A stretch of 64,000 nt of DNA from Odontesthes bonariensis (Eukaryota > Chordata > Actinopteri > Atheriniformes > Atherinopsidae): assembly GCF_027942865.1 (NCBI RefSeq), contig NC_134528.1, positions 7,745,586 to 7,809,585 on the forward strand. Reading direction: 5' to 3'. Both the position numbers and the translations under genes were made by a program. The notes beneath the pieces are model-generated. The model was not told where the DNA came from. It made no database searches and saw only the letters and a program-made list of their open reading frames with translations. Positions within the stretch are counted from its first letter, which is position 1. Every line of letters begins with the position of its first letter. Positions 36,770 through 50,300 of this stretch are shown piece by piece.

Positions 36770-38400
36770 TAATCGAATGTGGGGAAACTCGAATGTGACG
36801 TCATTCGAACGTCTGCACCTAACTGCCGAAGTCAACAGAACGCAGCCTTTTTTTTCTTGGTTACCCTTCATTTAACACAAATATTTGCAAAAAAACATTA
36901 TATTACGATGATGGACAGACGATCAACAGGGACATTATCGACTACGTCACTAAAGAGCTGAACATGGCTGCCTCTAGCTCGCGAATCACGCTTCCCACAT
37001 CCGCTTTCATTATACCGGTACCATTTGATAAATCAAACTTTTCCCAAAGCCAGTTGGAAGGAGAGCTACGACATCCTTGCCACTAACAAAATTGACGAGG
37101 CATTCCTCTTGCTCTCGTTTTAATTGTGTAATGCTCTCCAGAGTTGAGACAACTTCATGGATAGCTTCTAGCGTTCTTCCGTCGCCATGTTTATTTCCGC
37201 TGCGGTTGAACTACAATTATATGGACTACAATGGACTCCGCGCGTGAGTTCTGCGTCACCACACGCAACTGTTTGCTGATTGGCGAAACACTGAGCGAAC
37301 CGAGGTAGGGGGATTTGGCCAGACTATGTGCGGAGCCAAAATCTTTGGGCGGAAGTACGTAGGATGGCGTCGCCAGGCTAGTTGAAACACGCCCCATACT
37401 CAAAACTCTATTGAGCGGTATCAGACTTTACCTGACTCCCGCCCTCTGGTATTCGCATACCATCTGGGACGAGCCCACAACCGACATGATTTCAAATGGG
37501 GCTATTTTTTCTAAAACTCGTGCATGTGATTGGATGAAGAATCTGTCCGTCATCTTGACTGACACGCCCACTTTAGCCACTCCCAATGACTCAACCCGTG
37601 CTTCATTTGTAAAGTGGGAGGTCCCGGAGCGCAGAGGATGAGTGGCTCCGGTGCGAAAAAAAAGCGTGCGGGGGCGCTTTCAGCAACCCTGTGCACCACA
37701 CCGAAAATAATCTGGGCATGTATTGTAGGCCTAATAACGATAGTCACATCAAATCCGGCGCGGCTTTACAAACTCTGGCTAACTGTCCAATAGAACGGAA
37801 GTGTGCACCCTCCTTTTCCGTAATATTTATATAATATTTTCAGTATCTCGTTTCATGACGCCGCCCATTCATCCAAAGTCCCACCCAGCGATTAATGATT
37901 GGCTCTGATTATTTTCTAATCGGACGAAACACATATGACTCCCAAGCTCCTCAGATGGTTGTGTGAGGAAAGGGAACGCCCCCGCGTGTAGTTGGTAAAC
38001 GCAGCCAGATGACGTGAGTCAGGTTATATCAGACTCACATTCTGACTAGAATCGTGAGTATGACGTTGTCAGGCTACTAAGCAGCAGCCATTATTACACT
38101 TGTTTGAAAAATTATAGTATTTCGGTTACGAAGTCACAAAGTCCTCATATATGAAGGAGGTGGGTGGATGCAGAACACATCTGTCAGCCAACTGCCTTTG
38201 TGTCAAGTCAGACACATAAACACTTTTCTTTGACACCTTTTTTTCACTTCATACTTGGATTTAACGCCTGTTTAAATAATGCGACTCTTTCACCGCATGG
38301 ACGCCATTTTGTCGGTTGCCCTGGTTACATGTAAACAAACACGTTCCAACGAAACGTCGTCACTTTCCGGTTGGCTTTAGAAAATGACTCCCCTTGGTTA
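36770..38400. other. CpG-richer block, probably decayed repeat
   Basis: This 1.6-kb block has clearly more CpG and G/C than the DNA around it. It carries several ATTGG/CCAAT motifs (near 37274, 37529, 37784 and 37898). The segment about 37040-37390 reads like a dispersed fish repeat I have met before (AAAGCCAGTTGGAAGGAGAG and following). Near-copies of a 15-mer, CGTCGCCAGGCTAGT and CGTTGTCAGGCTACT, lie near 37367 and 38061 in the same orientation and might bound a unit. No reading frame over 80 codons looks like protein. An orphan CpG-island promoter is the alternative. Confidence 0.4.
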
Positions 38401-41237
38401 GGATACGTTATGAAATAAACATTAGTGTTAGAAAACAAGCGCGGTTAAGGCTCCATTAAAAAAAAGTGGACTAAATCGAAACATGGATTTACATGCAGTT
38501 ACTCTTAACAACCACTAGAGGCCTATTTACATTTTTTTCCAACCAAAGTATAAGCTGTATCTGCGTCTATGGCTATCACGATCACCCCATAGATACATTA
38601 TGTAGAGAAGCAAAGTGTCTCCAAAGCGATGCTTGTTTATATAGATCCAGTCATAATAACTATGATTTGTGTGGATAAATGCGAGGATAGAAAGGTGAGC
38701 TTGAGCAGCCTGCTACAACACTTTTGTACCCTTTTCTTTCATTTTAAATGACTAATCTTGATAATAAAGCAATATTTTACGTAGTATTATACCTTATATG
38801 ATATCACAGATAAATAAACCATGAAGTTTTTTGGGGTTTTTTCAAACAGGCTCTCTTGACATGCCTACAAGAGAGGATTCTCTCTGACCGGTCCGTGATC
38901 TATAGTGTTTGGTATTTCTACAAACGCAGCTTTTCTTATGCATTTGAAAAGATTGTTGACATGCAAATGCTGTTTTTGGTAACTGAAAACAAATCTTTTA
39001 GAACTCTCTGACCAGGATGAAGACATTTAGAAACTGCTGTCCTGTATACAGGTTTGGCTTTTCACATCAAAACGTTTCTCATTATCTCTTTGCTCTTACA
39101 TCAGATGTGCAGTGGCGTCTCTTTTTTTACAAGAGGATTTTTTACACATTTGTACTGGCATAAAAGGTAATGACGATGACCTTAGAATAACAAATATTGA
39201 TGTTGTGTTGATAATACACTTTCTGCTGTGATCTCTGCCAATAAAATCAAAATGTTACTGAAGACGGGTTTGTTTTGGCTTGTTTTTTGAACAATTAGCA
39301 AACTTTTAGACTGTAATTCAGTTGTCATAACAAGGAGACAAAGAAAAAGAGAACAAGTCAGGTCTACTCCCAAACAGTTTTATTTGGGAGGAGGGACTCA
39401 CCCTGCGTTTCTGCCACACTCGCGTTTTTCATAATCAAAACCAACATTCTACCAACACAACTTGAACTTGAACAAAAAAAAAGATACACTTAAGAAAACC
39501 ACATAACTAATGTTAACTATTCTCCGAAACATAAAAAAATATCCTTTATTGCTGTATAGTACATTTCTGAAGATTCCCCCTGGTGTATTTACCCAGAATG
39601 CTACAATATCAAGTCACGGAGGCATCTGCCAGCATTGTTTTGGATGAGACCAAACCTCTGTTTGATGGGGCAACTTTTAGAAATTTGTTGAGGACAATTT
39701 GATCCACTAATTAGATAAGTTATTCTGCACAAGTAAAGGAAACAAAGACCTAAACCTTTGTTTGGCGCACAACAGAGTTCGGCCAGTAGGTTTTAAACAG
39801 CCAATTACGTGCCACCAAAGGTCGTTTGATCTGAAGTACAAAAAAGGAAAAGAGAAAAACAAATAAATGTAAAAGCTTTCTCAAGTGAAGTGTTGCTTAA
39901 ATAAAGCCAACGTCACCACTTTACACAGACATGTAACTTGAATAAAAAAATGTTAAGGCACAATTTCAGACAGCTTCTCTTGGAAGGCCCTCACTGGGTT
40001 GTGCTTGGTTTAGCTTACAAAATGTGGAAGCAATTGTGTGAAGAGTAAAGGGGGAGACGTGGGGCTGGAAGAAGAAGTTAAATTTATGATTACCCTCTCA
40101 CGACCGTACAACCGGCCAATCCCTACAAAAAGTGAGCATGAAAGTTTGATTGTCGGTTTTACAGTAATTGTCAGACAAGACTCCAAAAATGATATTGGAA
40201 AGGTTTGGGAGGCCCTTTCCGACACCGAGCCTTCCAACACGCACTTTTTTGAAGCACCTCAGCCCTTTTCTCTTTCAGGCTCCTCTTTCAGTCTTGCGGT
40301 CACAGAAAATATGAAGCAAACTTGATGGGGCTTGCAAACTCATGGCTGCCTTATAAATACAGAATACAACACTAACCTGTATAATCTCTAATACACTCAT
40401 TTACGCTCTGAACTACAGATGCAACATAATTTCATGCATGTGTGTGTCTGTGTTGCTAAAAGTCTCAGAAAGGATATTATACTTTGGTTATTCAACCATT
40501 CTTCATGTGTTTTTGTAAACTGTTCATCTATTGTCTTTGTGAATAGGATCATTTATTTGCGGGTTTAAAGACAGTATTTAAGGAAGCAATACACACCAAG
40601 TGGTACTTTAGATGGGGTGCCTGCTCTTGAGCTTTCAGTCTTATCATGTGATCTTCGTCAGCTGGTGTCTACACTACAGTATGCATGAAACAAATGACAT
40701 GAAATGACGATTAATGGCTCGAGGAGGTTCATTGATTTTGTTACATTTTGACAGACCCGGGCTGTTTGTTTCCCTTTCCTTCAAATGTAAATTGCAAGCT
40801 ATTCTATATGCCCCTTGGCTTTATATTTAACAGAAAGTCAATCATATCATCAAGGGAACATGGTCTGATTTCCAGATACAGTCCCTGTTTTTGGAAGCCT
40901 GTCTTTTGATATATATACATACATTTTTTCAATGAATTCACACTGATTTCACAGCACCATTACAAATCTCTTTTGAAGCTCTTTTGTCATGTTCATCGGT
41001 ATTCATTTTAGAAAACTGATTTTAATTTTTTTGTTTAATTAGTGGTGAATTCATTCTTTCTTTATCTATCATCTCATCATCTTTACATGTGTTTGAACTA
41101 TTTCCTTGACTAATTTGTTTTAATTTTTGTTTTCTTTGTGTCGTGATTTTCATTTGAAGTTTTTGATGCTATTCATACTTTTTTTATATATGTATATATA
41201 TTTAAAAAATGGGCTAAATATATTTTAAACATCTATG
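38401..41237. other. No gene seen
   Basis: AT-rich sequence without a supportable exon or element. The short overlapping frames at 40010-40325 on both strands have no domain signature. Confidence 0.55.
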
Positions 41238-41248
41238 TCTCTCTCTCA

Positions 41249-41329
<81 letters not shown>
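41238..41329. repeat. Compound (CT)n-(TA)n microsatellite
   Basis: A CT tract with one CA interruption (41238-41260) runs directly into an uninterrupted TA tract of about 35 units to 41329. Such TA runs are unstable and often collapse or vary between assemblies. Confidence 0.97.
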
Positions 41330-41330
<1 letters not shown>

Positions 41331-44300
41331 TGGAATTGTTCACCCTTTTTCATGCCAGATTCAATAACCATGGAAATTTCAATGTGTTAAGTGTTGAGAT
41401 TTCATGAATCTAGTCATTTATTCTCATATAACTCTTACTAAGAAAGCAAATAAGGTATTTGGTGACAGGCCTGTATAGTGTGTGCCTCATATATTTGTAC
41501 TTTTGAATGGATTTAGACTAATTGATGGTGGTTTTCTATTTTTTCATCTGGCAGTATAAGTCCTTAATCTGTCAGCTTCAAAGATGGAGAAAAAAAAACA
41601 CATGTTCTTTACCGTTTGTGCCCTGAGCCCTGTTAGCACCTTTTTCATCATGCAAGGCGTGTTTATGTGTGCTGTTACAGCACAGGTTCTGCAGCCACTG
41701 ACCTACAGCAGATTGTTTACATATCAAAATGGGAATGATAAGTGTTTCTTAGCCTTCAGTCTGGTCTCTGATATGTGGTATTCTTTGTGTGCACGTTTGA
41801 ACCACATGGAGGATAAAATGCCAGTGGGCAATGGTAAAATAAGTAAAAAAAAATGATAAGAGGGTAAAAATAAATAAAACCCTGCTTTATTTCAGTTTTA
41901 TTTCTATTGGCTCACAGGAAGGTCATTATTCTCAGAGCCATATGGAGGTGAATGGCATGAGTGGCACGCCACAACGATAAACAGTTCTTTTAAAAAACAT
42001 CTCATCTTGCCACTCAGATTTCAGGAGAGAGAATCATCATCGAGGAGCGTGAAGTGGATGCGGCACTTTCCTCCTCAAAGTAAATGAAATCCAAAAAACA
42101 TCATGTCAATACTTGAAAAGGTTTCAAGCCGTCGTATTTGTTCCCCTCTATAGCGGGAAAGCCCGAAGAATGAGAACAGGAACTGGTTGGCATGGTTGTG
42201 TTATTGTTGCGGAAAAAGAAGTGGGTGCAAGCCAATTATACAGAGTTAGTTCAATAAAGCTTTGACCAAAAACAGCCAACTGAGCTGGAAAAACTAAGAA
42301 CAAGCCAGTGACATGTCTGGGAGTGTCCTTGTATATGTTTTTCCTCTGTGCTTGAGTGAATATTTGCTGGCATGCATGTAGAAAATGTAATAAAAAAGAA
42401 GAATTCATCTTTAAACTGTGGATATACAGAGGATGCAGCAGTTTATGCACATTATCATAAAAGCCAGACTATGAACAGTTAAGTTCATGCCACAGAAGTG
42501 GAGGAGAGAGGAGATAGAAGGAGTCAAGCTTTTGACAGTATCCAGTATCGCTTCTCAAATCTCAGGTTTGATGGTTCAGTCCATACCAGTAATTCTCAGT
42601 ATTGGTCTCTCCCATGTGGGAAAAATTAACCTCACATGAGAGTTAAGGTTTTTTTGCTTTCACCTACTGTCCCATTAACAGCTGGCCCATGTGGAATGTA
42701 TCAAGCACAATGCCAAATTCCATCACGTCTTCATGCCACTTTTGAGAAGACAGTCCCAGAGGTAAACACTCAGCCGAGTGCAAGTCTGGCAAATATGTCA
42801 TATTCACACGGATGTTTGAAGAAATATCGTTGCCACTTGTATCTGTAGATATCTCAACATCTCTTGGGACGTTTTTCACGACACAGTGAACCCAGATATG
42901 GCCTTTGACTTGTCATCCAGCACAGCACTCTCACTCTAACCCGCCTGGGATCTTTGCCACAGTTTTAGTCTTAAAAATCATTGATTCCTCTCTTTGTGCA
43001 ACAGGCTGTTTATATGGGCTACGCCAACTGGAGCAGTGATTGCAGGCCACTGGTTTGTTTAAATTAGTCACAGAAAGCAATTCCACAGGATTTTAGTGTG
43101 TTTTGACCCTTTCTCAAAACATTAGTCTTTACCAAGTCCTATTGTTGCCCTTTGAGTTTGGGTTTAGTTTCGGATTAGTGAAAAAAGGTGCCTCTTGCAC
43201 AGTGGCACCTTAGAGCTGACTGTTGGAGTGTATAATCATGGAATCCGTCATTTAATAGCTGTTTTCCCTCAAAATATGGAAAAAAATTTAACGGAATTTA
43301 ATTTAATTGTCTAATAAAACAGGGAAATGAGCATCTTTTCAATTTTTACATTATCCATACATCAGATTAAGCTTCGTTTGGGAAAATATTTGAGAGTGTG
43401 TAATGTTTGACTTTTGTATTCATAAAAGTGTGTACATCTTCTGTTTACTCTCGTCATATTTACTGTAATTTTAGTAATTTTTATTTGTACTTACTAATTT
43501 TTATTTGTACTTACTCACTTACTTACTATATTTACCGGCCAGACTTAAGACTGCAAAATTAACCCTGCAATACATTTATTTACAATAATTAAACTGCACA
43601 AATATGAAGAATCAATACCGATTGGAGCAGTAGATTTGTAAAAGCTGCAGCAAAATCGGTCTTAAAAAAAATTTGTGCTCAGAAGCCAATTTTCTGTTGC
43701 TGTTGCTGTTGCCGTTGTCGTTTTCCGTTCCGTTCCATTGGTCAAAATTGTAATTCTGATCCCCACTCTGTAAGAGTGACTCCCCTGTGGTGGAATTATT
43801 TTACCATTACATAGACATAGATACAGCCAAAAAGTAAATGAATAAATAGATTTGGGAGAAGTTCCTAGAAGTTAGTTTGAATATCTCATTTCTTCTCTTT
43901 AGATGCACTCAGTGCAATAGCCAAAAAACATCAAATTATGCACAGCAGGACTTGCTCAACAAATTGAGACCATTTCAACTGTAAATTTCAATTTGATTAT
44001 TTAATTATCAAATGTCAACATTTGCGTTCTCATCTCTCTGCAGTTTTGTCAAACAAAAAATAACGCCAGTGTCTTCATTTTGTGGTATTTGAAAATTCTG
44101 TTAGGGATAAACGGACAAATTAACCCTAAATTTGGTTTTAAAATATTTTATAGTTAAACATTTTTCTTTCCTGTGTAAAGCACAATGTTTTAAAAAACTT
44201 TCAATGACAGAAGTTTTAAGTTACAATTAAATCAAACTTAGTGTTCACATACATCCATTTCCATCTGATTCTTCAGCCATACCTGGAACGGTGAGAGCAT

Positions 44301-47300
44301 CCTCCACCACCATCATCGAAACATCAAATGTTGAAATAGCTTTATGAAAAATGGAATTCCAGTCCTCCAGTAATAGTCCAGGCACTCTTCAAATCAATGG
44401 CAAGGTGCAGTGAAGCAGTTGTAGCGACACATGGTGGCCCAGCACTTTGCTAACACATTTCCCTTTCATTTGCTACCAGTCTGCACTTTCATTTACTGTT
44501 ACCCTCATGTGTGGAAGACACTAGAAAGTAAAACTATCCATACACAAGCTGGCATTTACAAACGGAAGCACAAGAATAGCTATTTTAAGTACATTTCAAA
44601 CTCGAAATGACATCAATTTGAAATGACTGTAGATTCAGTGCCTATGGTATTAAAGGGCCTATATTAGTCTCATTCTGAAATTCTAAGCAGTCATTTTGCA
44701 AATGTATTTCATGGTGTCGTCATTAAGTCAAGGAAACATAGCCTGGGCTACCAATGAGGCATTTAAGGCAACTCAGTGGTAGTATTCTTTGAATAATTCT
44801 CTTCAGTGTTCACTTTGTAGACCTTTTACGTGGACGAAGATGTTTATAACACAATTAAGGGAAGTAAAAAACTGAAAGAGGCATAATCTAACCGCTTTAA
44901 GAGTTTATTCGGCAGAAGATTCTCTCCGTGACATACATTTCCAACTAAGCCATTTGCATCTGAAGAGGTCTTAAACATTTCACATCAGTGGGGATCATGC
45001 TCAGTCCCGTGACACAGGCAGCTCTTTTTCACTGCCTCTCTAAGTGTTTCAAGTAAATCCAGTTTATTCAAAACACATGAAGTGCATTTGTGAGACTAAG
45101 CCCGGGCTTCAAACTCACAGTAAGAATGGCTTTTGATGTTACCACATCAATGCGCAAAAATAGACAAAAGTAGACACTTGTAAGAAGAAAAGTGTGGTCT
45201 GACATTACCAACTTATCACATTAGGTATCAGGTTTCCCTTATGTACATATGCACCGGACTGGCATTTGGAAAGAGCCTTGCAAAAATGTTAGACTTGCCT
45301 CATTTCTCTAATAGCCTTAATTTTCACCAAATTTACTCCCTCTGTAACTTTCATCACATTGTTTAGAAATTGTGCAAAGCAAGGTCTAAATATTGAACTA
45401 GCTTGCCTTTCGATTGTACTTAAAAGTGAATTGAGCTTTTTCACAGCCTTTAAGAGGAGTTGTAACAAAATGACAGCTCCAAACAACACACCCTCATGTC
45501 CTGCAAAATGGGAGATATTGTGTGGGAAAGACAACCCCAGCTCTGTCATTCTTGCTTCATGCTTTTATTGGTGAAGAAAACCAGCGCACTTTCCCGGACG
45601 CCAGAGCCGAGCACCTTTAACACACTCATAACTGTTAAAGGCTGCAGCTGCATGAGGATCAGTTACGTTCTTTATCTCACCTTCTAGAGATTTTCCGAGG
45701 GAGACCTATAAATTTTCACTTGTGCTGCTCAGCAGGATTCTGTTTGCGAATCTGCAGTCCTTTTTAATGCCCCCCCCCCCCACGACATTGGTTTCAAATT
45801 AATTTTCTTGCAGCTGGTAACAGATGCTGAAAGAAAAAGATATTGCGATTATCAAATGTCTACAGGGGGAAGCTACATAAAACACTGTAGTTTGAAAGCT
45901 GTCAAAACCACAGACACTGTGCTCCAGGGGGAAGCAGAGTCAAATTACTGGCAGATGAATTTATAAGAAATGGTTCAGAAAGTCCCTCAATCTCATTTGT
46001 AAATTAAGTTTTAAGCGATCTAAGATGAAATAAATATATATTTCTTTGGTTATTTGCTTCTTGAGGGCTGAAAAAAGTGAATGTTTTGTCAAACCGAGTC
46101 ACTCCACAACTTAAAAGACAAAAAAGGAATACGTGGAAACACATGGTTATCTTGGAGAACCTCTTAGTTCATATCATTCCGCAAAATCACCCAGTCCATA
46201 TCTATTTCACACGTTATGAAATGCAAATCATACCCACCAGCCAAACAGATGTATCACACTGTCTTATTGCAATTGGAAAAGAAAAATATTACAGAAATAT
46301 TAATCACAGCAGACCCACCTGGGATGTGAGCTGCAATATAAAGTCCATCCACCCGTTTTAAAATCAAACTGTATTTTTTATACAATTAAATTTGGAATCA
46401 TCTGCCAATAAGACATCAAAAATGTCACAATTAACTAAGGAATGTCAGTAGTCACAAAATACTGGCATCTTTTACCACTACAGTTTTTGATTCCTTACTC
46501 ATCCAGCTTGGCATAGTAAAATAACAGCCCACACACTGAATCAATTATGGGAATAATATGGGGTGTTTTAACAGCTGTAGCCGGGGGTAGGGCTGGGTGA
46601 GAGGCTGCTGGACTCAATGAATCGTGGAATGACAAGAGAGGAGAAACCTATCTCATTACTTGCCAGCATCCCACTCAAAAAGACAAAAAAGTATATTTCA
46701 ACACAAGTTGAAAATGACAGGCAAGTGCAGGGTGAAATAGTTGTGGTTATGTGCTTTCATCCAGGAACTGAGAATGTTTGATCAAAAAACATTCAAATAT
46801 GTTGTATTTGTGAGATAAATACAGTCTTTTACAGCTGTTTTTGAAAACCTTTCAGGGAAGATAAGTGCGTGCGCTTTATTAGCAGCTATAATCAATATTT
46901 TATTAAGGACAATTTAAAAAATGACAATAGGCTTTATTCTTTGGTTTAATTCTCAGCCTTTCAACAAGTCAGAGTTTCCTCAGACACAGCACTACATACT
47001 TCAATAAGAGAAAAAAGCAGTGCATACACCAGTTTTTGATAATAAAAGCTGAATAAAATCTGGGTAAAGAGAAACATGTTGTGAAGCGCTTTATAAAATC
47101 TAGATGAGGTCTGAAGGTTTTACATAAGACTGAACCATACCAGTTATGTGTTTCAGCTCATTGTTCTGCAATCTGACTTGCATCCATCGTTATTTTGGTA
47201 TCCCGTCTTTCTTTTATTCTGTCAGTCTGGTCTTCAAGAGAATGCCGATTGTTCAATAATTCCCTGTGAATTGGACAATGCATTGTCTTCAGCCTTGTTA

Positions 47301-50300
47301 AGTAGGATCCCAATCCATAGGGAGCAAAGCAAGGAAAAAAAACTCAGTTCAAAGGGAACGGTCGACTGTGTAAGGAAGAACTGAACAATGGTACATCGCT
47401 TCATCAGAAAAGAGGCAAAATTACACATTAGAGAGCATGCAAACTCACAGTAATTAAATATTTTTATACTGATATGATTAAAGATGATACATTACCTATT
47501 AACAACAATTAACAACTGAACAAATTTGGCAATGAATCAAATGATCTGACTTCTAAAGGAAATAAGCTATTATTGACTTTGAAACTGGTCCACTAGCAAA
47601 CTAAACTTACACTGGTTTTGCTTGCATTGCTGAGTAGCTGTTTAACTTAGCTTTTGTTAAACCTTAGCATATGAACATCAGTTTTCTGTGCTAAAATGTT
47701 GCTATCAACAGTAACAGGTATGTCAGGTAACTGAGCTACCAGGGCAATGCACGGAAGAAGTGTTGTGTCTGCGTCAACATCTTTTGTCAAGGGAAGTTCC
47801 CTTCCCCTGAGGACGGAGGAGGTAGCGTCGCCTTTGAGTTCCCATGATCCATCTTCATCCAATTTCAAGGTAGCTACTCCCAACCTGCAACATGCTGTTC
47901 CACCTCCTGCATCACCTGAACTCCCCTGTGCCAACCTGTTTCCACTCTGTTAATCAGCCTCTGTCGTGTTTATACCACGACTCTACTGCCAGATTGTTTT
48001 TAGTGCTTTCATTTCCCAGTGTTCTGGTTTCCTTATTAACATTTTTTTTCTAAGAAAACCCCCCCACTTGGGGTAATTGTCACCACTCTCAGTTGTATCA
48101 TGTTTTGCAAGAGGCAACTACAGCCGATGAAAAGAGCTCATCAGAAAAAACTCACTGTTCCAAAACACTCAATGACAGACAGTTACAATGAGCAACATGC
48201 AGGGCACTTTCTCTGCCAAAGTCAACATGATTTGTTGTGCTATTAATACAAAACATGTTGCGCTGTATCTTAGCAAACTGATTTATATAACAGCTGCTCC
48301 AAGTGTTCAGGAAAAAAAACCCAGTAATTTAGGGTTGAGTAATTGGATTGGACATTCAAGAAATGTATTTATTCAGGAAAATAAAACTCTTGAGATTTAG
48401 GAATCTCTTAGAAGAGTGTTCCCAAGATAGGCACGTATTGTACAACAGTACACGCACTGTACATACACACACACAATACACATTTATGTGCAAATTGTGA
48501 GGCGAAAACTGCTGAGACAGCTGAAAGACTCATCATCAGTCATCACTGGTCAAACTGGGGCAATTACCAACCATTACATTTGCTGCAAGAAGTGCCTGAC
48601 TTCAAAATATTTACATCTTTTAATTCATTCTGGGGAACCAGCTATTTCAGATAATCTGATTTCATTCATGTTTTCATGGGTTACAGGCTGGTCCTCTGGA
48701 GGGTGGTTGAAGTTTCTCAATGCAATGTAGCTCCCAAAGCACCAAGGATAAACACACCGCCACTGGCAATGGGAAAGGATTTAATCAACTCATTTTTCGT
48801 GGGTATACCCACTAAAAAACTATTTAAGCACACTTTTCACTCAGTGCTTTAGGTATAAAAACAGCACAAGTGTTTGCTGACTCCAACTTTTAGAGCACAA
48901 ACGCATCATCAAACTCCTCTTTCATAAAACATTTAAAAAAGGAAGAAATCCCATTTCCAAACATTTCTGATACATTGCACTTTGTTTCTAATCATTTCCT
49001 CACACATTTTAAGTAATGATTCCTTTCACACTGTTCATTAAGCAAAATGGATGCAAAGTTCATCCCAGGTCTGGATACATGGAAAACTGCAGTACTCCTA
49101 CATAACCAGCAGAACAATCACTTATCTCAAGTCTAAACATTGCTTACCGATGAGGTCATTTCCATGGCAAAGTGGGGTTTTATGAAGATTCTACAAATGA
49201 GGTCCATAAGTCAAACCTACCTTCCTTTCAAGTTAAAGCTAATGTCTAGTGTCTTGGTGAGGTCTGAAATGTGTTTCAGACAAATGTGAGTGTAAAAGGT
49301 GAATGTACATGATAAAAAAAGAAAAAACCTTTTTACTCTTTCACCTTATCCCCCCTCCAGATTATCCTGACTGGAGTTTAAACTCCTTTCAAGTGAAAAG
49401 TTCATGCCATCAGGTTGCAGATGCTCTTCCTCATCAAACAGTGTCTGGAAAATACTCTCCACTCCATGACCCAAAACATCTGCTGCTAATATGGGTCACT
49501 TTTATCCCCAGGTCTCCTCGAGAAAGAAAAAAAGTCCTGCACATGACGACCAAATGAAAAACACAAATGGCATGAATCAACCAGACTGCATGTTATTTCC
49601 CAGCACTTGTAACAACAAGTTAGGGCACCTGCCGAGCTGTGAAATATCTACACCAGCACACCCGTTGGTTCTCCTCAGCTCAAAGATTCTTCCTGGGCCA
49701 GGGTCAAGTAAGGAGAGGGTTGGAAGCCCACAGAGTATTTACAGTACAAACAGCAGCCGACTTATCATGTCTGTGAAGGTGTATGTTGTGTCTGTTATTT
49801 GGCAGGCCACTAAGGATGATTTAAACGCAGGGCAGGGTAAATAGTAATGAATATTTTTGCTTCTATCTTGTGGAAATCTATTCACTCTCAGTTATTTGAT
49901 GTAGAAATCTGTCACTATGAGCTGATAACCTTATGGTCCACTATAATTTCCATTCAATATGCAAGTGCAGCAGCAGTTCAACTCAGGGTGCATTATCTTG
50001 ATTAATGCAAATCAAAGAGCTAAGCTTATGGAATATTCACCAAAACCTGTTTCAGAATCCACCTTCAAAAGCTCTCTTTTAGAGAGCGCTTTCCCTACAT
50101 TCCACAAGGACCCTTTCTTATCAGAGACCATGACCTCTCCAAACAGTGAGAGCTCTGCTGGTATCGGCATTCAGAGGAGAGCAAACATCTGTACTTGACA
50201 TGAGCGAGGAGCTAATTGTTTGTCAGACCTTGATGTGTAGTGCATGAGTCAAACTATGAGGAATTCACTGATAGAGATGTCCATTAGTTTTTCCAAACTT

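Noticed and set aside
41260..41329. Long TA tract as a possible regulatory or origin element
   Set aside because: It is an ordinary microsatellite; nothing else supports a function.
47647..47953. Overlapping 95- and 68-codon frames in a GC-richer block
   Set aside because: Frames occur on both strands without motifs; the block resembles dispersed fish repeats more than an exon.
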